DNA of 64,000 nt, taken from NCBI GenBank assembly GCA_963920525.1, contig OY986439.1, positions 38,233,819-38,297,818 of the forward strand, in the 5' to 3' direction. Positions 46,780 through 58,105 of this stretch are shown here, piece after piece (position 1 is the first letter of the stretch; every line of letters starts with the position of its first letter). The notes under the pieces were generated by a model. That model ran no database searches, was not told the DNA's origin, and saw only the letters and a program-made list of their open reading frames with translations. The DNA comes from Dichetophora obliterata (lineage: Eukaryota > Arthropoda > Insecta > Diptera > Sciomyzidae). Made by a program: the position numbers and the translations under genes.

Positions 46780-48045
46780 ATCAGTGAAAATTTGTAAGGA
46801 GCATAGACTCAAAAGTGGCTCAGTCATAAAAAATAAAAAATCGGTGATATTTTTCACTCCTAAGCCGCTCTTTCAATTAGCATAAAAATTTTTATTTGGG
46901 AGTTTTGGGCTAGGTGAGTATTTTAGTTTGATTTACTTAACTCGATCTCCAACGCAAGAGGGTGCTAAAGTAAAAATGTTTTAAAAAGCCGAGAAATAAT
47001 CCTAAACTACTGATTTTATTATCACAAAAAGTTGTAGCTACACACAGCGACAAAAAATCCATTGCATAAGTATGTACATAAGTATTTTAAAGTACGATGA
47101 TTATTTTGGTGTTATTTGTTTTGCTATATCTTAATCACCAGAGTTGGTCACTGTTGTTCAAATCTCTATTAAAATTGTAAAAAACTCCTAAACATCTTCT
47201 CCGATTAGCACTTAAATAGGAATGTAAGAGATTTCAAGTACGTTTAGTTTTTTGGGCTTATCTATTTTGCTCTATCATGAACACCAGAGGGCGTTGTGGT
47301 ACAAATATTTTAACAAAACTGCTCATCCAATTAGCGTGAATATTTGTAGGTCTGTTTCCGAGCTCGATTCAAGTAGCTTGAAGATGCTTGAAAGCGTTCT
47401 TTTACAAATTTTTTAAAGCTCGAGAGTGAAGAATAACATGCAAAATGTCACTCTCTATTATATTACAATTCCTTGAAGTTAGTACAGAAACAGACCTTGT
47501 ATGTAGTTGTGTTTTGAGTACCAATGATTTTTTTTAGTGTTATTTGTTTTGCTATATATTGATCACCAGAGAGCGCTGTAGAACTAAATAGTGATAAACT
47601 CCTAAATCGCTCAACCGATTAGCATTAAAATTTGCAAAAAGCTATTTTTTGGCATGGTTAGTGTTTTGGTCCAATCAATTTTACTCTTACTTGAATATCA
47701 GAGATCACTGTAATACAAATCTCTCAAAAAATCGCATTGAATTCCGAAGCCGGTAATCGAACTACCAAAAAAGTTTGTACATGGGTGTTTTGGGTTACAA
47801 CAGTATTTGAGTTTATTTATTTTGCTCTATGTTGAACACTTAAGAGCATTTACTACAAATCCTTTTAAAAATACGCAAATTAACTCATTTACCACTCATC
47901 CGAAGAGCACAAAAATTTGCGAATAGTTGGTTACAGGACGGTGATTTTTTGGTTTGTGCTTTTTATTTTGGTACATCTTGAACAGAAGAGTACGTTGTAG
48001 TATAAATTTCTTTTAATACCACCAAAAACTTTTTTTCAAGTGCAG
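46780..48045 (-). repeat. minisatellite array, mirror image of 42415-43330
   Basis: Seven units of the same repeat in opposite orientation, with AACACCAGAGGGCGTTGTGG-type cores near 46965, 47139, 47280, 47562, 47693, 47832 and 47980. Together the two arrays form a huge imperfect inverted repeat around 43.3-46.8 kb. Confidence 0.8.
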
Positions 48046-48864
48046 TAGGGTGATTAAAAAATTTTTTTTCACTAATCCACCGAGCCCGACCGTAAATGGG
48101 ATCATTATATAAAAATATAAAAATGAAAAAAAATAATTTATTTTTAGATGGTGCTACCAGCGGTTTTCTGTTTTAGCTGGAAAAGATCTACGAAAAAGCC
48201 TTAAAGTTTAAAATTCATATCTCACTCATTTTTTAAAAAAAAATCGTGATTTTTTGACAGAATACGTATAATAGATCAAAATTTATAAAAATGTGTTTAC
48301 ATTTTGGATACTAAATTTTTTTTTAGTCAATAGAGAGTTCAAAAAAAGAATCGGTGGTAACTTTGGTTCCCATGGGAAAAAAATATTTTTTGAATGAATA
48401 CATTTTTTTAGCCGAGCATTTATTCCCTTTTTGAATATAATTTTACAGACGTCGAATAAACTTGGATAGTACAGCTTATTTAAGGTACAATTACAGTTTC
48501 GGAAAGGGAAAAAGTAAGCCATTCTCTAATGTTAATAACTTGGGACGTCCTCAATGATTTAAAAACAAAATAAAAAACATAATTTTTATAATTTGCTTGA
48601 CTTATAGAAGGCACGAAAGTTAAGTGCTCAAAAAACCGATCTCCATATGGCGGACAGGTAATCTCTAGAATGGGACGTCTGAAACAAAAAAATTAAAAAA
48701 AATTCTTAAAGAGAGATGCCTGCCGCCATGCAATCTACCATAGCATTTGAAAAATAGAAGAAAGAAAAAAACTGGTAAATATTTAAACAAAAAAAATCAA
48801 GCACATTTTTGACCCTTTACCTTTGCTAACTCGTTTTTTTTTAATTTTTTTGACATTTTTCTGT
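48046..48864. other. AT-rich unassigned sequence
   Basis: Contains GGGACGTC words at about 48541 and 48670 and a 79-codon minus-strand frame without recognisable features. May be part of the neighbouring inverted-repeat element. Confidence 0.35.
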
Positions 48865-49420
48865 AAATTGTCGTAGAGAATATATTAATAAAGAAAATAA
48901 AACAGGGTTTTTAAAATCGGTCAAGCCAATCCTGAGATTACTTGTCCGCCAATGGAAAAAAATTTTGTTTCGAGAAAACCGCAGAAAACTATAGGTCGTA
49001 AATGATGTCGCTGAACGAGGGGTTTCATTAATACAGGAGTATAATGTACTACATACAAAAAACGAGCAGGAAAAACAAGACCTTCTCTTATGTGTTCATA
49101 AACATCGAAAATTATTCCAAATGCCAATAAGAAAACCATTTTCCAAGGATTCAAGAATTCGAGTAACGTAATAGCTTTCTTTGAGGCAGAAATTAACTTG
49201 ATATATGTCTTCTATATTATAATTTTTTTAAATTTGAACATGTTTTATTGGTGTCCTTGAAGATTGAAAAAATTATATTCATCGTAATAAAAAAATTTAA
49301 ACGCAATTTTCTCGAAACAAAATTTTATCCACTGGCGGACAAGTAATCTCAGGATTGACTTGACCGATTTTAAAAAACCTTGTGTTATATTTTTTATTTA
49401 TATATTCTCTATGGCAATCT
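48865..49420. mobile_element. TIR element with about 110-bp ends
   Basis: The left arm contains TAGAGAATATATTAATAAAG, AAATCGGTCAAGCCAATCC, TGAGATTACTTGTCCGCCAA and TTTTGTTTCGAGAAAA; the right arm has the same inverted with a few changes. The interior includes a 77-codon minus-strand frame (48921-49154) that overlaps the arm and is probably chance. The outer limits and target duplication are not certain. Confidence 0.65.
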
Positions 49421-50799
49421 CCAAAAAAAATCTTAAAACAATTTTAAAAAATCTTAGCTTTTCATAAAGTTTCTTTATGTAAAAGCTTATGAATGAAATT
49501 CGAAGAGCTTACGTTACTAGCAATTATTAAAATACATTGGTTTCTTCAAGCAAAATTTAACAACAATAACAATTAACATCTTTTAATCGCTGAATTTTAT
49601 ATTACTTATTCTTGTGAGATATTTTATAAAATAATAAATATAATGTCTTTAGAGCGACTTAACACCTTGTTCAGTTGTTGCGTAAAAGTTTTCAAAATTT
49701 GTTTATTTTAAAATACTTGCTTTTGTCCCCCAGAGTAAAAATTTTAGCGGGCGGATAGCGGTCAAACATGGGCTGCACGGCGATACAAGGGTTGAACATG
49801 GCCTAAAAAGAATTCAAAAAGGCTAGCAGCCAAAAGATGAGGCGTAATGAGGTATTGTATGGGCTTTTAGACTTATAATTAAAAACAAAATTTTGAGGTA
49901 CCAGCTTTTGTTTGATACTGGTTTGAAAATAATAAAATTCTGCCTTACTAATGCTTGGTTAAGACAATGTCATTTGCAGTGGTTAGCTGTTGTCAATCAA
50001 ATTAAAAATAACAACATGCTGACATTTTTTCTAATTTTTGCAATCTTGAAAAATTAAAACCAAATAAATTATTAAATGCAGAAAATTTTCTAGAGTTATA
50101 TTAGGGGATATTTCAGGTGGCAAACTTTTGTGTCGTCAAAAAATGACATAGTGAAAACCAAGCATAACAATAAAAATTATTGACCTGGGTTTACTAGTTG
50201 AAAAGTCTAAAGAAAGCGTTTTAAAATTAACTTTATTTGCTTCCGTTCGCACACAGTGAAAAATTATAGTCTTTTGCTTTTTTAAAATAGGTATATTTAT
50301 ATTAAAAAAGTTTTTTCGTGAATAGTTTTTTAAGGAATTTTCAACTTCAAGTAATTTTGGTTCTTTACTAAATACAATTTTTTTTGAGTAAATGCTTATA
50401 ATTTTTTTTTGTTCATTAAAAACTTTGTTAAAAATAAATTTTTTTTATTATTGAAGTGGAGCTAAAGTTTTTTGTTTTGGATACTTTTGTCATCTGATTA
50501 TAATTTTCTTTAAATATACACTGTCTAAAATAAGTGATAAAAATTTGGTTGTGCCATCTTGTGCCTTTTCGGAATTATTAAAATTTTTAAAAGAGAACTC
50601 CAGTCGTTATAATCAAAACAGTCAAGTGCAGCCACCAACATTGAAATGCAATGCAATTTCGTGTTTGCAATGCAATTGTTTTGTATTTCTTTTTTTGTTT
50701 TATTATTCTACTTAAGCTGTTGACATTCATTTGCGCTGTAGGCTGCACAACTGACTTAAAAATATTACTTCTTTTTTTAATGTAATAATTGTTTAAATA
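49421..50799. other. AT-rich unassigned sequence with a dispersed repeat fragment
   Basis: 49745-49850 holds the GGCC/GTACAAGG-type repeat (AACATGGCCTAAAAAGAATT, mirror of 4400-4440). The rest shows no exon or bounded element. Confidence 0.4.
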
Positions 50800-51520
50800 C
50801 ACTCGAATAATTTATAAGTAAAATTTCTACGAATGATATTAGTAAATAAAATATTCGTACATTCTACAAATATGCGTACAATATACAAAGTATATTTATT
50901 GTGATATCTTTACGAATTCATTCGAAAAATCTTTCTAATGGCTGATGTAGTATCTATGAGAATATTTGTATTATGTACTAATGATATTCGTAAACAAAAA
51001 TAAATCAATTCGTATTAGTGCCCTGTACGAATGATTATATACATATAAATAATACTATTCGCAAATTTGTCGTACGAATTACTTCGTAATTTCTTTCATT
51101 ACATTCGTAGTATTTACTAATGTTTTAGTACTATTTACGAATGAAAAATAATATTAGTAGAAACAATTCACTCGTAGGCTGACCGTACGAACTATTAGTA
51201 GAATGTACGAAAATTTAAAAAATTTAAAACCGAAATCGTTCAGCCTTGTTTGTAGAACATCTACAGAGCATAAGGAACTGTATGGTTGTCAAGTGACTGT
51301 AGCCTATTGGTAGAGTGCGTGGTCCGTAAACTAAGGAGCCAAGGTTCAAACCCCAGCTCAGACAGAATTTTTTTTTGGCTGGTTTTTACGAATAAAATAT
51401 TCGTAATATGTACTAATATCTGTCGATTCTACGAATCCTATTCGTGGCTGAAAACTACTAATAAAATTCCTAGAATGGACGCAGTTATTAATAATAATTA
51501 CACACAAATATTTTTGAGTG
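50800..51520. mobile_element. TA-flanked TIR element with tRNA-like core, family 'TACGAAT', copy B
   Basis: 721 bp between TA (50798-50799) and TA (51521-51522). Ends CACTCGAATAATTT and, inverted, CACTCAAAAATATTT. The body iterates TACGAAT / ATTCGTA. The tRNA-like core at 51296-51365 (+) has box A TAGCCTATTGGTAGAG and box B-like AGGTTCAAACCCC, then CAGCTCAGACAGAA. It is an inverted sister of 3334-4048. Confidence 0.85.
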
Positions 51521-52139
51521 TAGAACCTGTGTAATATTAACTACAAGTAGATTTTCAAGCTTTATTGAAACATACCGAGCAAAAAAGTTTCGTTGATGGT
51601 GAGAGGATGGTGAACTTACATCTTATCTTCAAAAAACCACTTCACTCCTGGAATGTTTGTGTGAATTTTTTAAAATTTGTAATAATACTTGTGCTGTACA
51701 CTGAGAGAAATAATGAATATTAAAACTATTCACGCACGTTCAAAAATTCAATTTAAATACTTACGTGAATAAAAAAATATTTTCTCCACAACACGTCGTT
51801 TTTGCGTATTAGAATGGAATTTGAGTTTGTTTTTCTGATTACGCCTTTCATTTTCAAACGAAGTGTATAAAAAATTTAAAAAAGTTTAAATAAAACTCGT
51901 GAATAATTTTTAAAAAAAAGGTATTTAAATAAATTTAATACATTTAAATATTTGTTTTATACAAATGCGGTATTGGTTCAAAAACACCCACGTTTTTGAT
52001 AAATTAAATAAGTTTTTGCATAAATCTAATACTTTTTTCCCTTAGCGTAGGTATGATTTTCTTCCAACTTCTCCAAATTGTAAACTCAGATAATATAAAA
52101 ATATATTTATTATATCTGAGAATATTGATTTTTGTTGAA

Positions 52140-52480
52140 TTTATGAAGGTTTTACTATTTGAATGACGTCATTTTGTATGGGGAGGTAGGTGGAGTTTTA
52201 ATTTGATTGAATTAAATTTTAAACTCACTTAGTATTAAAAAAATAACTTACATGCAGAATTTCAAGTCCGTATATTAATTTTTGTTGAATTTTAAGCTTA
52301 CAATTTTGATAAAGTAACTTTCTATGGAAGAAAAGAGTGGTTTTCACTCGATTTTATTTATTTTCGAACTTACTCTTCATTTTTTAGATATAAGCTTATA
52401 TACTGAATTTCATTACGTCAAAATTACGGCTGTAGTCGTGTTGACAGACTGACAGACAGCCCCTTTTTTCTTATTTGGAC
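52140..52480. repeat. dispersed GACAGACTGACAGAC repeat, copy 2 (partial)
   Basis: Reads GATAAAGTAACTTTCTATGG, ACTCGATTTTATTTATTTTCGAA, TTACGGCTGTAGTC and GACAGACTGACAGACAGCC, parallel to 57540-57720 and 24780-24960. It stops before the GATCAAGAATATATA part. The first 100 bp are a partial earlier repeat of the same unit. Confidence 0.6.
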
Positions 52481-52559
52481 CCATTCCAGCTAAAACAAAG
52501 CTAAAAAGTTCTCGCAAAAGAATTAATTTTATATGAAGTTAGTTGTTATGATAAGCTCG

Positions 52560-52700
52560 GATTTTGGCCGTTGTACAGCCGAAATTATTTCAAAACGGCT
52601 TCTGTACGGCCGCTTTTTGACCAAAAATCCTGCAAAGGATCTTTGTACGGCCGAAAAAATTTTTAAAATCTGGCCTTGTTCGGCCACTGTTTGGCCTTAG
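52560..52700. repeat. dispersed 'TACGGCCG' repeat
   Basis: Repeats GGCCGTTGTACAGCCGAAA, CTGTACGGCCGC, TTTGTACGGCCGAAAA and CTTGTTCGGCCACTG. Related to 4365-4475, 49745-49850 and 63900-64000. Confidence 0.55.
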
Positions 52701-52929
52701 CTAAAATGATTTTATTTTTACTCGGGCCATTTGCACAGATTAAATCTAGCATCATTAGTGATCTGATCTTTATGTAATTTTTTGTTAGGTGCAATCGGAA
52801 AGAACTAAAAAAGTTTATATTTGAATTATTTTTTAAACTATCATGCTTTTAGCTTCAAGTTTGTTGTTATTGGCAAAGAATGCCTTTGTATTTTCAACTA
52901 CAAGAAAACTAAAATTCCTTGTCGTTTTT

Positions 52930-53600
52930 GTTTTTTTTTTTAGACTTTTTCTCTACTCCTCAATCTGCACAATAAGCACCCGAATTTAAATCCGCTTTTG
53001 TGTGCTTAAAGTTTGAGCTCACTTCCCTTCGTGCCATCAAATCATGTCATATTTTCAGAAAACAGCAGAAAAGTTAAAGCCAGCTCAACAGCCCCAATCC
53101 GCTTTGCACCACGACACGAGTTGCCGGAATGAAATACAACCATTTTGAAAATAAATCCCCAAGAATCACCTTAGCGCATCACCAACTCAAACCTATGCCT
53201 CAACCCAGCTCAACCCAGAAGAGCGAACCATTCAGAAAGCTCAACACGATTCGAGAAAAAGTAGCTCAACCAAAACAGAAAAAAGCAACCCTGAAAATAA
53301 AACAGAGCACAAACCGACTCGCGCCCCAAATACTAACACACACACACACACATACACTGCCACATATACAGACACACGCCTCACAAACAACCCATACAAA
53401 TGTCGTTTTGGGGGGCCCCGCAAAAATATACAAAGAGACAAAACAATGCAAACCGTCATGAAACTCAGGCAAAAAACTTGGAAATAAACGGAGTTAACGT
53501 GAAAATGGATGCTGCTGCTGCCAACTACATGAAAATCCGACTGTCGAAGAAAACAAGGTAAACACAAAAAAGAAAACAAAAGGAAAAAGCTGATGTGGCG
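52930..53600. other. GC-richer, transposon-free patch (possible UTR)
   Basis: Base composition is distinct from both flanks. An open frame at 53129-53461 (+) is Lys/Pro/Thr-rich and ends in a CACACA microsatellite (53330-53360). A possible acceptor TATTTTCAG precedes 53060. This may be an exon or 5' UTR, but the sequence alone does not prove it. Confidence 0.3.
53505..53557 (+). CDS. possible small initial coding exon (unproven)
   Basis: ATG in a good fly context (GTGAAAATGGATG) opens 17 codons reading MDAAAANYMKIRLSKKTR (the last Arg is split), ending exactly at a textbook donor AAACAAG|GTAAAC. It sits in a transposon-poor, GC-richer patch (52930-53600). It might be the first exon of a nested gene or of an alternative Lim1 transcript, or coincidence. 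I do not recognise the peptide, and no matching acceptor exon was identified. Confidence 0.2.
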
Positions 53601-54477
53601 GCTTTATTGGGGTGTGTGTGAATATATGTGGCTGTGTGTTTGTGCTGAAATAAGGTTATGTACACAGGACAAAAGAAGTAGAAATAGCTTTTGCAGTTTG
53701 CAGAATTTCTTTTTGTTTTTTTTTTCCGTATTCTTTTTTATATAAAAAGTACAAGATACCTAAATACAAAATCGATTTTTGTGCTGCCATAAAAAAACAA
53801 AATAGTAGCAGAAACAAAGTGTAGTCAAATAATACAAAAAAAAAAAAAAAAATAAGAAGAAAAACTTAAAAATATAGCAAGCATTGAATTGCACAAAAAT
53901 CTAAGAAACACACTGCAAAATAACTCAAGTGAAAACTGAAATGCTCGAGAACAAAACCCAAACAAAAAGAACTGAAAGAGTTTGGGTGAGAAAAATATTT
54001 TCGCTCTGAAACGCAAAGATTTATGCTTTAAAATAGCATGAAGCAGAAAAAAAAAATCACAAAAGTTTTAAGCACAGAAATCGAATAGAGTTTTCTTAAA
54101 GCTTGTCGGGATAGAACAAAAAATATTAAAAGTTTTAAGGAGAGAAGTTCAACACAATTTCTACAAAGAAGTTTGTCGGTTTTAAAATTTAAACATACAA
54201 TTTTTCTCAAAAATAGTTTCTTCACATATTTTTTTTTATTTTTATTTGCCATTTTATTTGCCATTTGTTAAATTAATTGAGTGATATTATTTTGCTCCAA
54301 AATAATTCAAACTATCGTTAGTTCGGGAAATAAATTTTAAACATAGACAGGTTTTAGTTTTAGTTTTAGTTTTAGTGTTAAGAAAAAATTGGAAAAATGC
54401 GCAATATGAAAACTAACGTTAATTTAGTAGGTTTGAATTAGTATTTATATAAAAAATGTAGTCTTAAGATAGTAACA

Positions 54478-54817
54478 GATATTTAAGATACATAAAAAGT
54501 GTAGTCTTAAGTAGTACTTAAGATTTGAAATTAATGTAAATAAACACTAATGAAAAATTATCAATGGTTCCTTTAAAGAAAAAACTATGGTCTTATACTT
54601 AGTTTACACTGAGATAAACTATTTAATTTCGAGCTTTTGTGTAAAAAGATATTTAAGATATATAAAAAATGTAGTCTTAAGTAGTACTTCAGATTTGAAA
54701 TTAATGTAAATAAACACTAATGAAAAATTATCAATGGTTCCTTTAAAGAAAAAACTATGGTCTTATACTTAGTTTACACTGAGAGAAATTATTTAATTTG
54801 GAGCTTTTGTGTATTTT
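54478..54817. repeat. recent 170-bp tandem duplication
   Basis: Two adjacent copies starting GATATTTAAGATA at 54478 and 54648, differing at only a few sites over 170 bp (for example ACTTAAGATT against ACTTCAGATT). Non-coding. Preceded by a short TTTTAG microsatellite (54353-54375). Confidence 0.9.
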
Positions 54818-55089
54818 CGTCTGATGTAATATAGTAAAAATTATAATTTCCCATACAATTGGTTAATTGTGAAATGACCACAAACAAGCTAATTATGGTT
54901 TAATTACTCACTAAATAAGGCCAACATTCACTTGAAACCCTGGAATCTGAAAATTGTGTGCATTTTGCACACCCTTTTTTAACAGAGTGAAATCATGTTA
55001 TCCATTCCAATAAGAATAAGATTATAGTTATACAAAATCTACCCATTTTCTGCATCTTCAAGCTCATTAAATAATCTATTTATTTATAA

Positions 55090-55600
55090 AAAAAATTGAT
55101 GTACAGTATGTATGTGGGTATATCACGTATAGATTCCAAAACCGCTGAATCGAGCTTTATAAAATTTTCCGGGAAACTGAAAACTGATCTTGAGAGTGAT
55201 CCTGTGTTTGGTGTCGATTGAACAAAAGGGCGTGGTACCTACCATACAAGCCAGGAACCACTGTTTACACCAACTTTTTCGAAATCATTCTAGTTCAAAC
55301 GCCCACTTTTGCCGCCCACAAATCAATAGAACTTCTACATATCAGACGGTTTTGATCTTATAATACCAAAATTTGATAATTTACTTCAAGTTTACTCTCA
55401 ACAACTTTGCAAAAAATTAGCTTGGTCGCACTAGATATATCCACGCCCCCTTTTCAGAAATCATTTCAATTCTTGAGCTGTACACGTTTTGATAAAGAAA
55501 CTTGGTATGAAGGTGCAATGGAAACAAGTCTTGGTCACTCTATATACTAAACATTATGTTCTATGTATACTTTTCCGACCATCTATCTATATGGGCATTT
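55090..55600. repeat. Helitron-like dispersed repeat, copy 2 (partial)
   Basis: GATTCCAAAACCGCTGAATCG, CTTGAGAGTGATCCTGTG and AAAAGGGCGTGGTACCTACC parallel 32410-32530. The later part diverges. No clear termini. Confidence 0.45.
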
Positions 55601-55792
55601 CCACGGAAAAGTCTACCGTGACCAAAAAATAAAAACATATTTAAAACTTTTTATTTAATGATATTATCTAATCGAAACATTTAATTTTTATTCATTAATT
55701 TTATGATATATTAAATTATTACATGAATTAAATTGCGAGCTTTAGATCAAGTTGGTTTTTAACAAGGCAACAACAACAACAACTCAGTATAG

Positions 55793-56952
55793 AGCAGGTT
55801 ACGTAAAGCAATCAAAATGCGCTCCCGCTCTTCTGAGTTATCTTTGCTCTGAGTTTACCATTTGCTTTCTTCTGTTTGTATGCTGAGAAGTTTTAAAAGA
55901 GCGACGTCGTGTTGATAAGAGATGTTGAGTTTTCATCGCTCGTGAATTATTAAATGATAATCTCATTGAATCGCTCGCTTTCATTTGATGCGAAAATTTA
56001 GTTAAGCACTTTGCACATAATAAATTGAAACGATTTAGATCAATAATATTAAGTATTTTTCTTAATAATATATTCATTAAAAAAACTTAAAAAATCATTA
56101 TTTTTTATGAAATTATAAGAAACTGAGATAAATAAACAGAAAGGAACATTTTAAAAATTTATTAAGTACTGTATTATTTCATTATAAAATGCAAAAAAAA
56201 TATAGTTCATCATAAAACACGTATTTATTTTTAATTACCAAGATCACTCTCTTGTCGGCCTTTGTAGTCTAGTGGAGAGTTCGCTAGACTATCAACCCAA
56301 AGGTCCTGGTTCGAATCCGGGCTCGGGCATGGTTCTTTTCACTTTCTTTGTTCTTTCCTACATTTAAGAATTATGGAAAACTTAAAATTCACAAATAAAT
56401 AGTGGAAAATGTGGAATTAAAAGGACAGGCACACAACTAAAGGCTGGAAATGCTTGCCGAGGTTAAGGCATAACACTAGCTTCGGTAAAAAGCAATTCAA
56501 ATTATCGTTAACGGTTGTTTCGCCTAATCAACAATTCACGTATGTTTCCAATGTTTCCAATCTAAATTATCTATCCCTTTACTTTCAGGTCAAAGACCAA
56601 ACCTTGTTTGTTTAAGGCGCATGCCTTGGTTCTTCTTCTTTAAAAAAAAAATCACCCGAAATATATGAGCGAACGCAAAAATTCCAATGAAATGAGTTTA
56701 TCTTTGCAAAAACTCGCGAGCTAGAAACATAACAAAGAAACATACCAAATGAATCACAAAGAGAAGGCGTTGTTCAACTAAGTTTTTTGAGGAGCGCAAT
56801 CTACGAACGAATAATATGAAGAAGCGAAGAAAAAGTTTTGCTCACTCTGAATATTTAACATAAGCAAAGTGAATCGTTCATCAATTGAATAATATTGATG
56901 AGGAGGAGTGCAATTTTTCTCTTCAATTGAGAGTTTTTGCGAACCCCGGTAT
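55793..56952. repeat. 'GAGCGA'-word repeat with tRNA-like core (probable TIR element)
   Basis: GAGCGA / TCGCTC words recur on both sides (55818-55990 and 56665-56800), and the outer ends GAGCAGGTTACGTAAAGC and, inverted, CCGGGGTTCGCAAAAAC both lie next to TATA. A tRNA-like core at 56258-56329 (+) has box A TAGTCTAGTGGAG, box B GGTTCGAATCC and a fully pairable T arm CCTGG-TTCGAAT-CCGGG. The boundaries are my best guess. Confidence 0.45.
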
Positions 56953-57536
56953 AGAGTCAATCATTTAGCTGACTATACAGTCTGTTTCGGAAATTACTAC
57001 ATTTTCCTCTTCAGTAGTCTTTGAGTGATTAAGCTGTGATCAACTCACTGTTTAAATTTTTATATGACTTCACACATTTAGGAATTCATTCATTTGAATT
57101 TTATGGCTACTTATCATATGTCATTTTAAAGCAGTAGGCAATTTATAGATCATCGCCATCAACTCTACCAAGGTTGACATCTGTTCTAGTTGCTTCTTTA
57201 TCAATTTCAATATTCAGTCATGTGTCATTTTGTCTCTACGTAGGAATAAATTTTGATATTCCAACAGAAATAAGTGTTGAGGAACTTCGTGATGAAATAA
57301 GTTTGCAAAATCCAATTTTAAAACTGATTAGAGTTGAAAAGAGAAATAAAGATGATGCTGAAACTAAAATCCCCACTTCAAGAGCTAACACTTTAACTGC
57401 CATCATAAAAAAAAAATATCGGGTCCTCTGGGCCATTTTTTTTACAGATCTAGTGTATTTTGGTATCAGAAAATCCGAACAAAATGAAATTTTGAAATAT
57501 TTTATTGAGGCACAACATATGTACCTCGCGGCCTAA

Positions 57537-57865
57537 TTTACCATTTTGATCAAGTCACTTTGTATAAGAGGTAGGCGTGGTTTTGTACCGATTTTGCCAA
57601 TTTTCGAACTTGACCTTTATTTTTTTAGATAAAAGCTTAAATATTGAATTTCGTGATGATAGCTTGAAAATTACGGCTGCAATCATGATCACAGACAGAC
57701 GGACAGACATACGGACGGACAGATGGACATGGCTAAATCGACTCAGGTGATGATGCTGATCAAGAATATATATACTTTTCTATACCTGCCACGCTTCGTT
57801 ATGGGCGTTACAAACGGAGTGACAAAATTAATATGCCCCAGTAAAAGGGGGTTTTTTTTAATCGT
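57537..57865. repeat. dispersed fly repeat GACAGACGGACAGACATACG, copy 3, inside LINE ORF1
   Basis: The best-preserved copy: GACAGACGGACAGACATACG, GACATGGCTAAATCGACTCA, GATCAAGAATATATATAC, CTGCCACGCTTCGTTATG and AACGGAGTGACAAAATTAAT. Similar GACGGACATGGCTAAATCGACTC motifs are familiar from other flies, though I cannot name the family. Confidence 0.7.
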
Positions 57866-58105
57866 GGGGTATACAAATGATTTAAGATAGGTTAAAATGT
57901 CAGGCCATGCGGAATTGAACTGCGTTTACAGATTTACATTTCCTTGTTAATGGAAATGTTAACTTGTTAACTAATTTTAAACCATAAACTATAATGTGTA
58001 ATCAAATACTGAGACACATACGCTGTGCCTCAGAGCCTACGTGGACATTTTATTGAGGCACACCGTATGTGCCTCATGGCAGTTAACGTGTTAAAATAAT
58101 TTTTC
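57866..58105. repeat. hairpin-rich insert with GAGGCACANNNTATGTGCCTC words (piggyBac-like end?)
   Basis: GAGACACATACGCTGTGCCTC (58010) and GAGGCACACCGTATGTGCCTC (58055) are near-palindromes. A third, GAGGCACAACATATGTACCTC, lies at 57508, on the other side of the dispersed repeat. The inverse of the right edge reads TTAACACGTTAACTGCC, reminiscent of TTAA-flanked piggyBac-type ends. Weak. Confidence 0.3.

Noticed and set aside
53129..53461. 110-codon frame as a gene
   Set aside because: It is Lys/Thr/Pro-rich, runs into a CACACA microsatellite and has no recognisable domain. Region kept only as a possible UTR.
56258..56329. Functional tRNA gene
   Set aside because: The T arm is good but the anticodon stem does not pair and the 5' acceptor strand does not match.
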